Part shown: piece by piece, positions 13,351-21,319 of the stretch
How the letters are laid out: each line of letters begins with the position of its first letter
Position numbering within the stretch: the first letter of the stretch is position 1
Assembly (NCBI GenBank): GCA_013331015.1
Contig: DUHF01000153.1
Coordinates: 1 to 21,319, forward strand
Length of the DNA stretch: 21,319 nucleotides
Origin: Methanoregula sp.
Lineage (GTDB): Archaea > Halobacteriota > Methanomicrobia > Methanomicrobiales > Methanospirillaceae
Direction of reading: 5' to 3'
Translations under genes and position numbers: made by a program
The notes under the pieces: generated by a model
Told to the model about the DNA's origin: nothing
The model's input: only the letters and a program-made list of their open reading frames with translations
Database searches by the model: none

Positions 13351-14843
13351 TCGCCGATCACCTCCCGGTCCTCGTGGTTGTCCTTCCCCTTGTCGGAGCA
13401 TTCGTCACTCTCCTTGCCGGGTGGGCAGACCGCCGGCTCTGCTTCCCGATCGCGATGGCGACCACGGTCATCCAGTTCTGCATCTCGCTCCTGATCCTCT
13501 CACAGGTGATGCAGACCGGCCCGCTCCACTACAACCTTGGCAACTGGCTTCCCCCGTGGGGCATCGAGTATGTCATCGACCAGCTGAACGGGTTTGTCCT
13601 TGTTGTCATCCTCTTCCTGTGCGTACTCACCTGCCTGTACTCGCACCGGAGCACCCCTTCAGAGATCGACGAGAAGAAGATCCCGGCGTTCTACACGGTC
13701 CTCCTCCTCCTCGTCACCGGTGTCTGCGGCATTGCGGTCACGGGCGATCTCTTCAACCTGTATGTCTTCCTCGAGATCTCCTCGCTTGCAGCCTATGCCC
13801 TTGTTGCGCTCGGCAGGGAGAAGCGCTCCCTTGTCTCCAGCTTCACCTACCTTGTGATGGGCTCCGTCTCCGCCTGCTTCATCCTCCTTGGGATCGGCCA
13901 CCTGTATATCGTAACCGGCACCCTGAACATGGCCGATCTCGCCCGCGTCCTCCCGCCCCTGTACGGGTCAACCGTCATCCAGACGGCGTTCATCTTCTTC
14001 ATCATCGGCCTGAGCATCAAGACGGCACTCTTCCCCCTGCACCTCTGGCTGCCGGATGCCTACCGGTACTCCCCGTCGGCGGTCACGGTCCTCCTCTCAA
14101 CGGTGGTCTCCAAGATCGGGGTCTATGCCCTTATCAGGATCCTCTTTACGGTTTTCACACCGGCCTTCATCATCTTTGAAATTCCCGTCATGGAGGTCTT
14201 CTGCTGGATGGCGGCGGCGGCCATCATCGGGGGTTCGGTCCTTGCCATCTCCCAGACCGATCTCAAGCGGATGCTCGCCTACTCAAGCGTGAGCCAGATG
14301 GGATACATCCTGCTGGGTATCGGCATCGCTGACAGCCTTGCGGTGACCGGGGGGATCCTCCATATCCTGAACCATGCCGTGATGAAGGGATGCCTCTTCA
14401 TGATCGCCGGATCTTTCATCTATTCCTCCGGGATACGGTCGATTGAGGATCTCAGGGGGATCGCCCGGACCATGCCTCTGACCGCCGCGGCGTTTGTTAT
14501 TGCAGCGGCCTCGATGATCGGCATCCCCCCGACCGTGGGATTCATGAGCAAATGGTTCATCGCGCTTGGGGCACTGGAGTCCGGGCAGTGGATCTTTGTC
14601 CTCGTTATCCTGGCAAGCAGCCTCCTTACGGCGGTCTACTTCTGGAAAGTGATCGAATATATGTATTTCAGGGAACCCGGCACCGTGTGCGCGGGCACGG
14701 TCAGTACCGCCCGCGATCCCCCGGCCGGGATGCTTGTCCCGACTCTCGTCCTTGCCGCAGCCTGCATCCTCTTTGGCATCTTCGTCTCCATCCCGCTTGA
14801 GGTCATCGAGCCGTTCGTAACCGGCATTCTCGGGGGTACCTGA
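13347..14843 (+). CDS. mnhD: Mrp/Mbh antiporter subunit D, copy 1 (MbhH-like, NuoN/NuoM-related)
   Basis: A 498-aa, ~14-helix proton-translocating subunit. All key charged residues of the family are present: TM5 Glu E143 (VFLEISSLAAY), TM7 Lys K225 (SIKTALFPLHLWLPDAY), a lysine in the TM8 motif VSKIGVYALIR, and TM12 Lys K402 (GFMSKWFIALG). This makes a complete half-channel pair, as in MrpD, MbhH or NuoN. It follows mnhC with an ATGA overlap, the same place as MbhH in the Mbh operon. It should carry H+ in exchange for Na+ moved by the small subunits. Nothing looks truncated. Confidence 0.94.
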   Translation: MIADHLPVLVVVLPLVGAFVTLLAGWADRRLCFPIAMATTVIQFCISLLILSQVMQTGPLHYNLGNWLPPWGIEYVIDQLNGFVLVVILFLCVLTCLYSHRSTPSEIDEKKIPAFYTVLLLLVTGVCGIAVTGDLFNLYVFLEISSLAAYALVALGREKRSLVSSFTYLVMGSVSACFILLGIGHLYIVTGTLNMADLARVLPPLYGSTVIQTAFIFFIIGLSIKTALFPLHLWLPDAYRYSPSAVTVLLSTVVSKIGVYALIRILFTVFTPAFIIFEIPVMEVFCWMAAAAIIGGSVLAISQTDLKRMLAYSSVSQMGYILLGIGIADSLAVTGGILHILNHAVMKGCLFMIAGSFIYSSGIRSIEDLRGIARTMPLTAAAFVIAAASMIGIPPTVGFMSKWFIALGALESGQWIFVLVILASSLLTAVYFWKVIEYMYFREPGTVCAGTVSTARDPPAGMLVPTLVLAAACILFGIFVSIPLEVIEPFVTGILGGT

Positions 14844-14847
14844 TCCC

Positions 14848-16326
14848 ATGGACCAGCCATCGCTTGTACCGGTCCTTGCCATATGCATACCTGCAGTTGC
14901 CGCGGCGCTTATCCTGATCTTCCGGAATCACCCGACGATCCGCGAGGGCTGGACCATCCTTGCCTCTTTTGCAACCCTTGCCTGCGTCCTCTCGATGCTC
15001 CCGCTCGTCTTCTCGGGCACTGAACCCTATGCGGCACTCTTCCCGATCCTGCCCGGGCTCTCCATCTCGTTTAGGGCCGACGCCTTCGCGCTCATCTTTG
15101 CCCTCACGTCCTCAAGCCTCTGGGTGATGAACTCCTTTTACTCGATCGGGTACCTGCAGGCGCACCACGGGAAGAACCTGGCAAGGTACTTCTTCTGCTT
15201 CTCGGTAGCCATCTCCGCAGCACTGGGCGTTGCGTTCTCTGCCGACCTGCTCACCATGTTCATCTGTTATGAGATCCTCACCCTCTCCACGTACCCCCTT
15301 GTCGTGCACTCTGAAACGGAGGAGGCCCGGATGGCAGGCAGGAAATACCTGGCCTACCTCCTCACCGCGGGGATATTCTTCCTCCTTGCAGTCCTCATCA
15401 CCTATTACCTGACCGGCGGGACGGCGTTTGCACCCGGCGGTATCCTGACCGGGCATGGTTCGGCACTCCTCATGACCATCCTGTTCATCACCTTCCTCAT
15501 CGGATTTGCCAAGGCTGCCTGGATCCCCCTCCACGCGTGGCTCCCGAGCGCAATGGTTGCACCCACACCGGTCAGCGCACTCCTTCATGCGGTAGCGGTG
15601 GTCAAGGCCGGCGTGTTCGGGATCGCCCGTATCGTCTTTTACGTGTTTGGGATCGACATGGTCTCAGCGCTCGGGCTCGGCCTCCTGCTGGCCAGCATCG
15701 CCTCCTTCACCATCATCGTTGCCTCGATGATGGCGCTTTCGCAGGACAATCTCAAGAAGCGGCTTGCGTACTCCACGATCAGCCAGCTCTCGTACATCCT
15801 CCTCGGGGTGGCCCTGCTCACCCCCTCTGGCATAATCGCTGCCCTGATCCACATCCCGTTCCATGCCTTCATGAAGATCACGCTCTTCTTTGCTGCCGGG
15901 GCCATCATCGTCATGACCGGCATTGAGAATATCAGCGAGATGAAGGGGATCGGGAGACGGATGCCCATAACGATGCTGATGTTTGCGATCGGGGCGATCG
16001 GGGTCTGTGGCCTGCCCCCGGTCTGCGGGATCATCACCAAATGGTATCTTGCCCTTGGCGCAATCGAAGCCGGCCAGCTGGTCTTTTTGGCCGTCATCCT
16101 GTCGAGCTCGATCTTAAACGTCCTGTATTTCTTCCCGATCATCTCAACCGCGTTCTTCGAGAAGCCCGATGTTGATACCGGTGTTCATGAAGCCCCGCTC
16201 TTCATGCTCATCCCCCTCACCATCACCGGTATCTGCTCGGTCCTCCTCTTCCTCTTCCCCGACTGGCCCTTTCTCACCCTTGTCACGATCGCAGAATCGG
16301 TGATCACCGGGAGCGTGCTGCCATGA
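14848..16326 (+). CDS. Proton-translocating antiporter-like subunit, copy 2 (NuoL/MrpA-N-like)
   Basis: A 492-aa homologue of NuoL/M/N. Key residues are intact: E142 (ICYEILTLSTYPL), K222 (GFAKAAWIPLHAWLP), a TM8 lysine in AVVKAGVFGIAR, and K398 (GIITKWYLALG). The WLPSAMVAPTPVSALLHAVA stretch is of NuoL/MrpA type and differs from the MrpD type in the first copy, so this may supply the role of the MrpA N-terminal part, with the DUF4040 and MbhE genes supplying its C-terminal part. It starts four bases after the first copy, the only junction in the operon with a real gap. The stop overlaps the third copy by ATGA. Confidence 0.92.
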   Translation: MDQPSLVPVLAICIPAVAAALILIFRNHPTIREGWTILASFATLACVLSMLPLVFSGTEPYAALFPILPGLSISFRADAFALIFALTSSSLWVMNSFYSIGYLQAHHGKNLARYFFCFSVAISAALGVAFSADLLTMFICYEILTLSTYPLVVHSETEEARMAGRKYLAYLLTAGIFFLLAVLITYYLTGGTAFAPGGILTGHGSALLMTILFITFLIGFAKAAWIPLHAWLPSAMVAPTPVSALLHAVAVVKAGVFGIARIVFYVFGIDMVSALGLGLLLASIASFTIIVASMMALSQDNLKKRLAYSTISQLSYILLGVALLTPSGIIAALIHIPFHAFMKITLFFAAGAIIVMTGIENISEMKGIGRRMPITMLMFAIGAIGVCGLPPVCGIITKWYLALGAIEAGQLVFLAVILSSSILNVLYFFPIISTAFFEKPDVDTGVHEAPLFMLIPLTITGICSVLLFLFPDWPFLTLVTIAESVITGSVLP

Positions 16327-18119
16327 CTGATGTGATGATTCCCCCGGCCCTCATCCTCATCGCAGGAGCACTCCTGGTGCCGTTCCTGAACGGGCAGATT
16401 CGCAGGCTGTACGTGCCCGCGATATCCCTTGCGGCTCTCGGGGCAACCCTCCTGCTTGCGCCGGGAATGGAGTGCAACATCCCGGCCCTCCATGGCTATA
16501 CGGCCTCCCTCCTCCATGTCGATACACTAAGTCTTGTCGTCGGCTACATCTTTGCATTCGCCGGGCTCCTTGCCCTGATCTATGCACGCGACGAAGAACG
16601 GGCCGGTCACCAGGTTGCATCCCTGCTCCAGATCGGAAGCGGTCTTGGCATCGTCTTTGCCGGTGACTTCTTTACGCTCTTTGTGTTCTGGGAACTCCTT
16701 GCCGTAAGTTCGGTCCTGCTCATCTGGTATGGCGGAACACCAGGATCCCGGGATGCCGGGCTCCGGTATATTCTCCTGCACATCTTTGGCGGGGGCTGTC
16801 TCCTTGGGGCAATCGTGATAAGCGTGGCAGCAACCGGTAGTTTTGTCGTGGGGCCGGTCCAACCCGGCCTCAGCCTCCTGCTGCTCCTGGTGGCGATTGG
16901 CGTGAATGCTGCGTTCATCGCGCTCCATGTCTGGCTGCCGGACTCCTATCCCCGGTCAACGGTTGCAGGGGCGGTCATCCTCTGTATCTTCACCACCAAG
17001 GCTGCCATCTACCTCCTTGCCCGGACCTCTCCCGGGGCGGAAGGGGTTGCCTACATGGGTGGCCTGATGGTCATCTACGGGGTGGTCTTTGCCCTCCTCC
17101 AGAACGATGTCAGAAAACTCCTCTCCTACCATATCGTGAGCCAGGTGGGGTACATGGTTGCCGCGATTGGGATCGGTACCGCACTTGCCGTCAACGGGGG
17201 AATCGCGCACCTCTTCAACCACATCCTTTACAAATCCCTTCTCTTCATGTGCATGGGTGCCGTGATCGCCCAGACTGGCAGGAGTAACTTATCAGAGCTC
17301 GGCGGGCTGGCAAAGAAGATGCCCGTCACTCTTGTAACCTGCGTGATCGCCGCTGCCGCAATCTCCGGTATACCCGGTTTCAACGGGTTCATCAGCAAGG
17401 GGATGATCATCTCGGCGGCAGCGGAGGCGCACCTTTCCGTTCTTGAGATCGTGCTGATCGTGGGATCGGTCGGCACGCTCCTCTCCTTTGCCAAGCTCAC
17501 CTACTACACATTCTTTGCAAAGAACGAGGGGATCGAGGCCCGGGAAGCACCGCTCCCGATGCTTGTTGCGATGGTCATCGCAGCCGCGTGCTGCATCCTC
17601 TATGGTCTGTACCCGGCACTCCTGTACGCCATCCTGCCATTCCCGGTCGATTACCATGCGTTCGGGTTGTCCCACCTGGCAGAATCCGCACTGGTGATCA
17701 TTGCGGCAGCGGCAATCCTCTTCCTTGCCGCAAAACTGTTTATGCCAAAGGACAAGAATGTCCCCGAATTCATGGAACTGTACCGGTACTGCGGCAACGG
17801 GTTTGTCTGGTTCTGCACCGGTCCCCTTACCTGGCTCGCCGGTGCTCTTGCATCGGTGCAGGACCGGATCATCAAAGGGCTGGCATGGTTTGTGACAAAC
17901 CCGGTTGTTGCGGGGCATATCCTTGTCCTTGCCGCTGTCACTCCTCTCGCAGGGTGGTTCTGCACAAAGGACCAGGCAGCGGCATTCACGCAGAGTCTTG
18001 ACAAAAAGATGGTTGCCTACCCCGGCGACCACGAGCTGATCCAGGGGTCGGGATACGGGCTCTTCCTCGTATCCCTGCTGCTGCTGGTGTATTTCCTGGT
18101 TGTTTTTATCAATTATTGA
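16323..18119 (+). CDS. Proton-translocating antiporter-like subunit, copy 3, extended and lacking the TM7 lysine
   Basis: A 598-aa NuoL/M/N-family protein, about 100 residues longer than its two neighbours. TM5 Glu (E124, FVFWELLAVSS), TM8 Lys (K226, FTTKAAIYLLAR) and TM12 Lys (K359, NGFISKGMII) are present. At the TM7 position, where copies 1 and 2 have Lys, this protein has Asn (N195, in GVNAAFIALHVWLPDSY). That lysine is central to proton transfer in the family, so this copy may pump with altered mechanism or be structural. The extra C-terminus (~485-598) has a helix, a cytosolic or interfacial stretch (EFMELYRYCGNGFVWF, then WLAGALASVQDRIIKGLAWF) and a final helix ending FINY. It is the last gene of the operon; an oligo-T run follows. 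No hydrogenase or ferredoxin-binding gene lies downstream. Confidence 0.9.
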   Translation: MTDVMIPPALILIAGALLVPFLNGQIRRLYVPAISLAALGATLLLAPGMECNIPALHGYTASLLHVDTLSLVVGYIFAFAGLLALIYARDEERAGHQVASLLQIGSGLGIVFAGDFFTLFVFWELLAVSSVLLIWYGGTPGSRDAGLRYILLHIFGGGCLLGAIVISVAATGSFVVGPVQPGLSLLLLLVAIGVNAAFIALHVWLPDSYPRSTVAGAVILCIFTTKAAIYLLARTSPGAEGVAYMGGLMVIYGVVFALLQNDVRKLLSYHIVSQVGYMVAAIGIGTALAVNGGIAHLFNHILYKSLLFMCMGAVIAQTGRSNLSELGGLAKKMPVTLVTCVIAAAAISGIPGFNGFISKGMIISAAAEAHLSVLEIVLIVGSVGTLLSFAKLTYYTFFAKNEGIEAREAPLPMLVAMVIAAACCILYGLYPALLYAILPFPVDYHAFGLSHLAESALVIIAAAAILFLAAKLFMPKDKNVPEFMELYRYCGNGFVWFCTGPLTWLAGALASVQDRIIKGLAWFVTNPVVAGHILVLAAVTPLAGWFCTKDQAAAFTQSLDKKMVAYPGDHELIQGSGYGLFLVSLLLLVYFLVVFINY

Positions 18120-18133
18120 TTCCCCATTCTCCG

Positions 18134-18138
18134 TTTTT
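18134..18138 (+). terminator. Oligo-T run after the Mrp operon
   Basis: Five T residues 15 nt beyond the last stop codon, in the 107-nt gap before the convergent symporter gene. It is a short but plausible archaeal terminator. A matching A5 stretch at 18176-18180 could end the opposite transcript. Confidence 0.35.
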
Positions 18139-18226
18139 AGTCTTCAAGGGATGCCACGGATCCTGAGCGAATGGATAAAAATCCTCCCAATTGTGCCAAC
18201 GGTTGCATGACCCGGTATCCGGCAAC

Positions 18227-19642
18227 CTACCGGCGCAGGGAGGATGCAATCCCGTACGCGATGAGGATGAGGCCCACGATCAGTGCCAGCCCTTCGACAA
18301 CCGGAAAATCTCCCGGAAAAAATGTTCCCGGCAGGTAAGCAGCGATCCTCAGGTGTAACCCGCCCAGGACTTCTGTTGCGACCGTAACGATCAGCACCGT
18401 TGGGATGAGGTATTTGCAGAGGAGGAAGATGGCACGGTTCAACCGTGTCGGCCCACCCGTTTCGGCATAGAAGAGCGCCGGGGGAGCATATGCGGTGAAG
18501 ACAATGGCAAGCAGGATGGCGGTGAGGTGGAGGCCAAGCGTCCCGGCGGTCCTGTCCATGAAGTCAAGGACCGGCTCTCCCGCAACGGTCAGGTTCAGCG
18601 CACTGTAACTGAGCGCCGGCAGCAGCGTGACTGCCAGCAGGATCCCCGTGAGGATGGTGGCGGTCTTCTTCCTCGACCATTCCGCTGCACTGCATACGGC
18701 CGCAACGCAGACCTCAAGACAGGCGACCGTCGTGGTGATGGCGGCAAAGAAGAGGAGGGCGAAGAACGCGATGGCGAGGATGCGGCCAAAGGGCAGGCCG
18801 GCAAATGCCACAGGAAGCGTGGTGAACGCGAGCTCGGCTCCTGCTGTCGGGGAGAGACCGAACGAGAAGACGACCGGGAAGATGACGAGGCCGGCAAGGA
18901 GCGCGACCGAGGTATCGGCAAGCGTGATGACCAGCGCCGATTTGCGGATGTCCTGGTCCTGTGCCATGTACGCACCATAGGTGAGCATGATCCCCTCGCC
19001 TACCGAGAGCGAGAAGAGCGCCTGCCCGAACGCGGCAAGCCAGATCCCCGGGTTGAAGAGAACGGAGAAGTCCGGAGTGAAGAGGTAGACAAGGCCCGCT
19101 GAAAACCCCGGCAGGGTGGTGCTGTAGAGCGCCATGATAACAAGAATACCAATGGAGAGTGGCACCAGTACGACGACCATCCGTTCGATCCCCGCACGGA
19201 CACCTGCGGCAACGATCGTGCCGGTAATGAGAGCACAGGCAAGCGCGAAGAGGACTGGTGTGTACGACCCGGTGAACGCATCAAACGAGACCTCCGCACC
19301 GGTGACCGAGAACGTGAGGTAGGCAAATGTCCAGCCCGTGATGACAAGGTAATACGCCGTGATGAGGAATGAGACGATGCAGACGAGCCAGCCGATGATC
19401 CCAAACGATGGCCGGATAGCGGCAAATGTGCTCACAACCGTGCCCCGGAAGCGTCGCCCCATTCCAATCTCAAGGATCATGAGCGGCAGGGCAAAGACAA
19501 AGACGGCGATGAAATACGGGATAAGGTACGCCCCGCCGCCATTCTGCCCGAGCACGGCAGAGAAGCGCCAGATGTTGCCGAGGCCCACAGCGGCACCGAT
19601 GGCAGCAAGGATGAACGCAAGCTGCGAGGACCATCGTTCCAT
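18227..19642 (-). CDS. Neurotransmitter:sodium symporter family (NSS/SNF) amino-acid transporter
   Basis: A 471-aa LeuT-fold transporter expected to import an amino acid or related amine using Na+. TM1 shows the family signature AAVGLGNIWRF with the Na+-site Asn, followed by QNGGGAYLIPY (33-43); the usual RFP reads RFS (26-28). TM6 unwound segment is FSLSVGEGIMLTY, in which E216 occupies the position of LeuT Phe259 in the substrate pocket; in the relatives I recall this is a hydrophobic residue. TM8 keeps a Thr/Ser-type Na2 site (AAITTTVA). About 11-12 helices fit in the length. GGAAGGGG (minus strand, at 19652-19659) is nine bases before the ATG. It is convergent with the Mrp operon, and 117 nt after the Na/Pi gene in the same direction. 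Substrate unknown. Confidence 0.93.
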   Translation of the reverse strand: MERWSSQLAFILAAIGAAVGLGNIWRFSAVLGQNGGGAYLIPYFIAVFVFALPLMILEIGMGRRFRGTVVSTFAAIRPSFGIIGWLVCIVSFLITAYYLVITGWTFAYLTFSVTGAEVSFDAFTGSYTPVLFALACALITGTIVAAGVRAGIERMVVVLVPLSIGILVIMALYSTTLPGFSAGLVYLFTPDFSVLFNPGIWLAAFGQALFSLSVGEGIMLTYGAYMAQDQDIRKSALVITLADTSVALLAGLVIFPVVFSFGLSPTAGAELAFTTLPVAFAGLPFGRILAIAFFALLFFAAITTTVACLEVCVAAVCSAAEWSRKKTATILTGILLAVTLLPALSYSALNLTVAGEPVLDFMDRTAGTLGLHLTAILLAIVFTAYAPPALFYAETGGPTRLNRAIFLLCKYLIPTVLIVTVATEVLGGLHLRIAAYLPGTFFPGDFPVVEGLALIVGLILIAYGIASSLRR

Positions 19643-19657
19643 CGGGTCAGTCCCCTT

Positions 19658-19673
19658 CCGGAATATACTCCGG
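19658..19673. promoter_or_regulatory. Palindrome with TATA-like centre upstream of the symporter
   Basis: CCGGA (19658-19662) and TCCGG (19669-19673) flank ATATAC, giving a dyad just upstream of the symporter ribosome binding site. The minus-strand centre reads GTATAT and resembles a TATA box, but initiation ~25 nt downstream would fall at the ATG itself and make the message leaderless, which conflicts with the GGAAGGGG site. It may therefore be an operator, with the promoter further upstream. Confidence 0.4.
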
Positions 19674-19759
19674 GATGGTATGGCGGATGCAGGACGCGTT
19701 AAGGTGGCACCGTTGGTCTCCCTCGCGGGATTGGGGTATCCGGTACCCGGGGCGCCACC

Positions 19760-21319
19760 TCATATGTCCCGCTCCTTCGAAAGCAGCCGGGCGGTCTTCC
19801 GTATCTCCCGGATCGTCCCTGCCATCCCCTCGATCTGGAAGAGCACCCGCGAGAACTCGCTGCCGGCCGTGGTCCTGCCGGCTGCAAAACGGTTCAGGTA
19901 ATCGTTGTACTGGAGTGTCACGATGTCCCGGAGAAGGTCATCCTGCCGGCGCATCTGCTCGTTTGTCTCGTCCGTGATGACCGGAAATGATTTGGCGAGC
20001 GTCTCGAGGTTCAGGCTGCACGGGACAAGGGAGTGCTGGAGTGCCCCTTTCGAGCGTTCGGTGAAGGTTATCCCCTGCTCATGCACCTGATGGACGATCT
20101 CGTCAAGTCCTCCGGTCTGGTCGGCGAGCACCTGGCCGAGCTTGGAGATCCGCACAAGGCCGGCAAGGTACGCCGCCCTCTTTGGGGAGAGGTCCCGTTT
20201 TGAGATCTCAAGGGAAGCCTTGCTGATCTGCCCGTCGAGGTAGGTGGCATAATCGCGGAGCTGGGAAATCTGCGGGGAGTACTTCTTTGGGTCTTTAAGA
20301 AGTATCTCAAGTTCATCGAGCAGCTTTTGGGGGATGGTCAGGAGATGGGCAATCTCCTGTTCGATCTGTTGCACGGCGTCCGGTGTTGCCGTGGGGAGCG
20401 GATGAGCGATATGGCGGGTGACGAGCACCACGTCGTCCTCCCTGCCCGGAACGATCCGCATCACCGCCCGCTCGAACGGCCGGATCAGGATGAGGAAGAT
20501 GATGCAGCAGGTCAGGTTGAAGACCAGGTGGGCGTTTGCCACCTGCTGGCCGGCGTCACCCCCCAATGATATGATGAAGTCCGTGAACGGGCCAAGGATG
20601 GGGAGGAATATGAGCACGCCCAGGAAGTTGAAGAGGAAGTGGGCGACGGCGGCACGCTTTGCCGAGGTGTTCATCCGCATCGCAACGACAAGCGCGGTTG
20701 TGGTGCTCCCAAGGTTCGCCCCGAGCAGGATCGGGATTGCCATCGTCGGGGTAATGAGGCCGTTTTGCGACATGAGCACGACAAGTCCCGTAGTCACCGA
20801 ACTCGACTGGAAGATGTTGGTGACAAGGAAGCCGAACATGAGTTGTAAGAAGACCGTGTTCATCATCCCCATCAGTTCGAGAAGCTGCGGGTCGGTACGG
20901 TAGGGGGCCATGACGTTCGAGATGAGGGTTAAGGAGAAGAAGACGAGACCGAAGTAGAAGATCGGCCGGCCGAAGATCCGGTATCTCCCCGGGATGAGCC
21001 CGATGATAAAACCGATCAAAATGAAGATGGGGGCAAATGCCGTGAAGTTCAGGGCAACCAGCTGGGTGGTAAGGGTTGTGCCGAGGTTAGAGCCGAAGAT
21101 GACCCCAAGCGATGCGGCAAACGAGATGATACCGGCATTAACCAGCCCCACCGTGATGATGGTGGTTGCGTGGCTCGACTGGACGATACCTGTGACGAGT
21201 GCCCCGACGGCTGTGCCCCGGAGCGGGGTCTTCGTCAGTGTCTGGATAAGGTCCTGGAGCTTGTCCTTTGCCGCCAGCTGCACCTCGCGGGAGAACTGCT
21301 CGATACCGTACAGGAAGAG
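19760..21319 (-). CDS. Na+/phosphate cotransporter (NptA/PNaS family) with PhoU-like C-terminal domain, 5' end cut off
   Basis: The frame is open to the window edge, so the N-terminus is missing; 519 residues are visible. An open-frame GTG at 21281-21283 is internal because upstream codons encode the conserved LFLYGIEQFS. Two Na/Pi repeats are clear: the first with VTGIVQSSHATT (QSS at visible residues ~47-49) and GSNLGTT, the second with TNIFQSSSVTT (~171-174) and GANLGSTTTA. A helical cytosolic region follows from about residue 300 to the end, with PhoU-like helices (IEQEIAHLLTIPQKLLDELEILL). Role: uptake or export of inorganic phosphate coupled to Na+, possibly with phosphate-sensing by the tail. 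No phosphate regulon genes are in view. The symporter gene follows in the same direction after 117 nt. Confidence 0.93.
   Translation of the reverse strand, partial: LFLYGIEQFSREVQLAAKDKLQDLIQTLTKTPLRGTAVGALVTGIVQSSHATTIITVGLVNAGIISFAASLGVIFGSNLGTTLTTQLVALNFTAFAPIFILIGFIIGLIPGRYRIFGRPIFYFGLVFFSLTLISNVMAPYRTDPQLLELMGMMNTVFLQLMFGFLVTNIFQSSSVTTGLVVLMSQNGLITPTMAIPILLGANLGSTTTALVVAMRMNTSAKRAAVAHFLFNFLGVLIFLPILGPFTDFIISLGGDAGQQVANAHLVFNLTCCIIFLILIRPFERAVMRIVPGREDDVVLVTRHIAHPLPTATPDAVQQIEQEIAHLLTIPQKLLDELEILLKDPKKYSPQISQLRDYATYLDGQISKASLEISKRDLSPKRAAYLAGLVRISKLGQVLADQTGGLDEIVHQVHEQGITFTERSKGALQHSLVPCSLNLETLAKSFPVITDETNEQMRRQDDLLRDIVTLQYNDYLNRFAAGRTTAGSEFSRVLFQIEGMAGTIREIRKTARLLSKERDI

Noticed and set aside
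17292..18032. 246-codon antisense frame inside the third antiporter-like gene
   Set aside because: Opposite-strand shadow with Cys/His/Arg-rich composition and no recognisable domain.
16323..19642. Hydrogenase or complex I redox subunits expected after an Mbh-like module
   Set aside because: No CxxC hydrogenase motifs, ferredoxin-type clusters or NuoB/D-like proteins are encoded here; the next gene is a convergent NSS transporter.

Overview
The window looks like a euryarchaeal chromosome of moderately high GC, most plausibly a methanogen of the Methanomicrobiales (Methanoregula-like). That is an inference from gene content (a stand-alone Mbh-ordered Mrp antiporter, DUF432 beside MscS, paired DUF1538 genes with a PII-like gene), GGAGG/GGTGA-type ribosome binding sites, TATA-like boxes in place of bacterial -35/-10 pairs, and short oligo-T terminators. 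I saw no rRNA, tRNA, CRISPR array or insertion sequence. Almost every gene acts at the membrane and handles ions or small solutes.

Layout. 118-1614 (+) is a 4-alpha-glucanotransferase. 1762-3285 (-) is a K+/H+ (or Na+/H+) CPA1 antiporter with a C-terminal RCK_C domain. After a 360-nt gap, 3646-5422 (+) is a tightly coupled three-gene operon of two DUF1538 membrane proteins and a PII-like protein. 5471-6304 (-) is an iron-sulfur-flavoprotein-like reductase with an N-terminal zinc ribbon/rubredoxin-like knuckle. 6452-8032 (-) is a two-gene operon of DUF432 and an MscS channel. 8133-10652 (-) is a P2-like cation ATPase with altered ion-site residues.

Divergent from the ATPase, 10962-18119 (+) is a ten-gene operon in the order E, F, G, DUF4040, MbhE, B, C, D1, D2, D3. 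Nearly all junctions overlap or abut. The first eight genes have the order of the MbhABCDEFGH sodium module of the Thermococcales membrane-bound hydrogenase, but no hydrogenase or quinone/ferredoxin module follows. Instead there are three NuoL/M/N-like subunits, the last lacking the TM7 lysine. Convergent to it, 18227-19642 (-) is a neurotransmitter:sodium symporter (NSS) and 19760-21319 (-) is a Na+/phosphate cotransporter with a PhoU-like tail, cut by the window end.

Together the genes suggest an ion-homeostasis island: Mrp could set the Na+/H+ gradients, the NSS and Na/Pi transporters could spend Na+, the CPA1 antiporter and P-type ATPase could handle cations, and MscS could relieve osmotic stress. 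The best candidate for an undescribed system is the DUF1538-DUF1538-PII operon: a split membrane protein of unknown substrate translated together with a non-canonical PII-family sensor. The most testable sequence anomaly is the Lys-to-Asn change in the third antiporter-like subunit.
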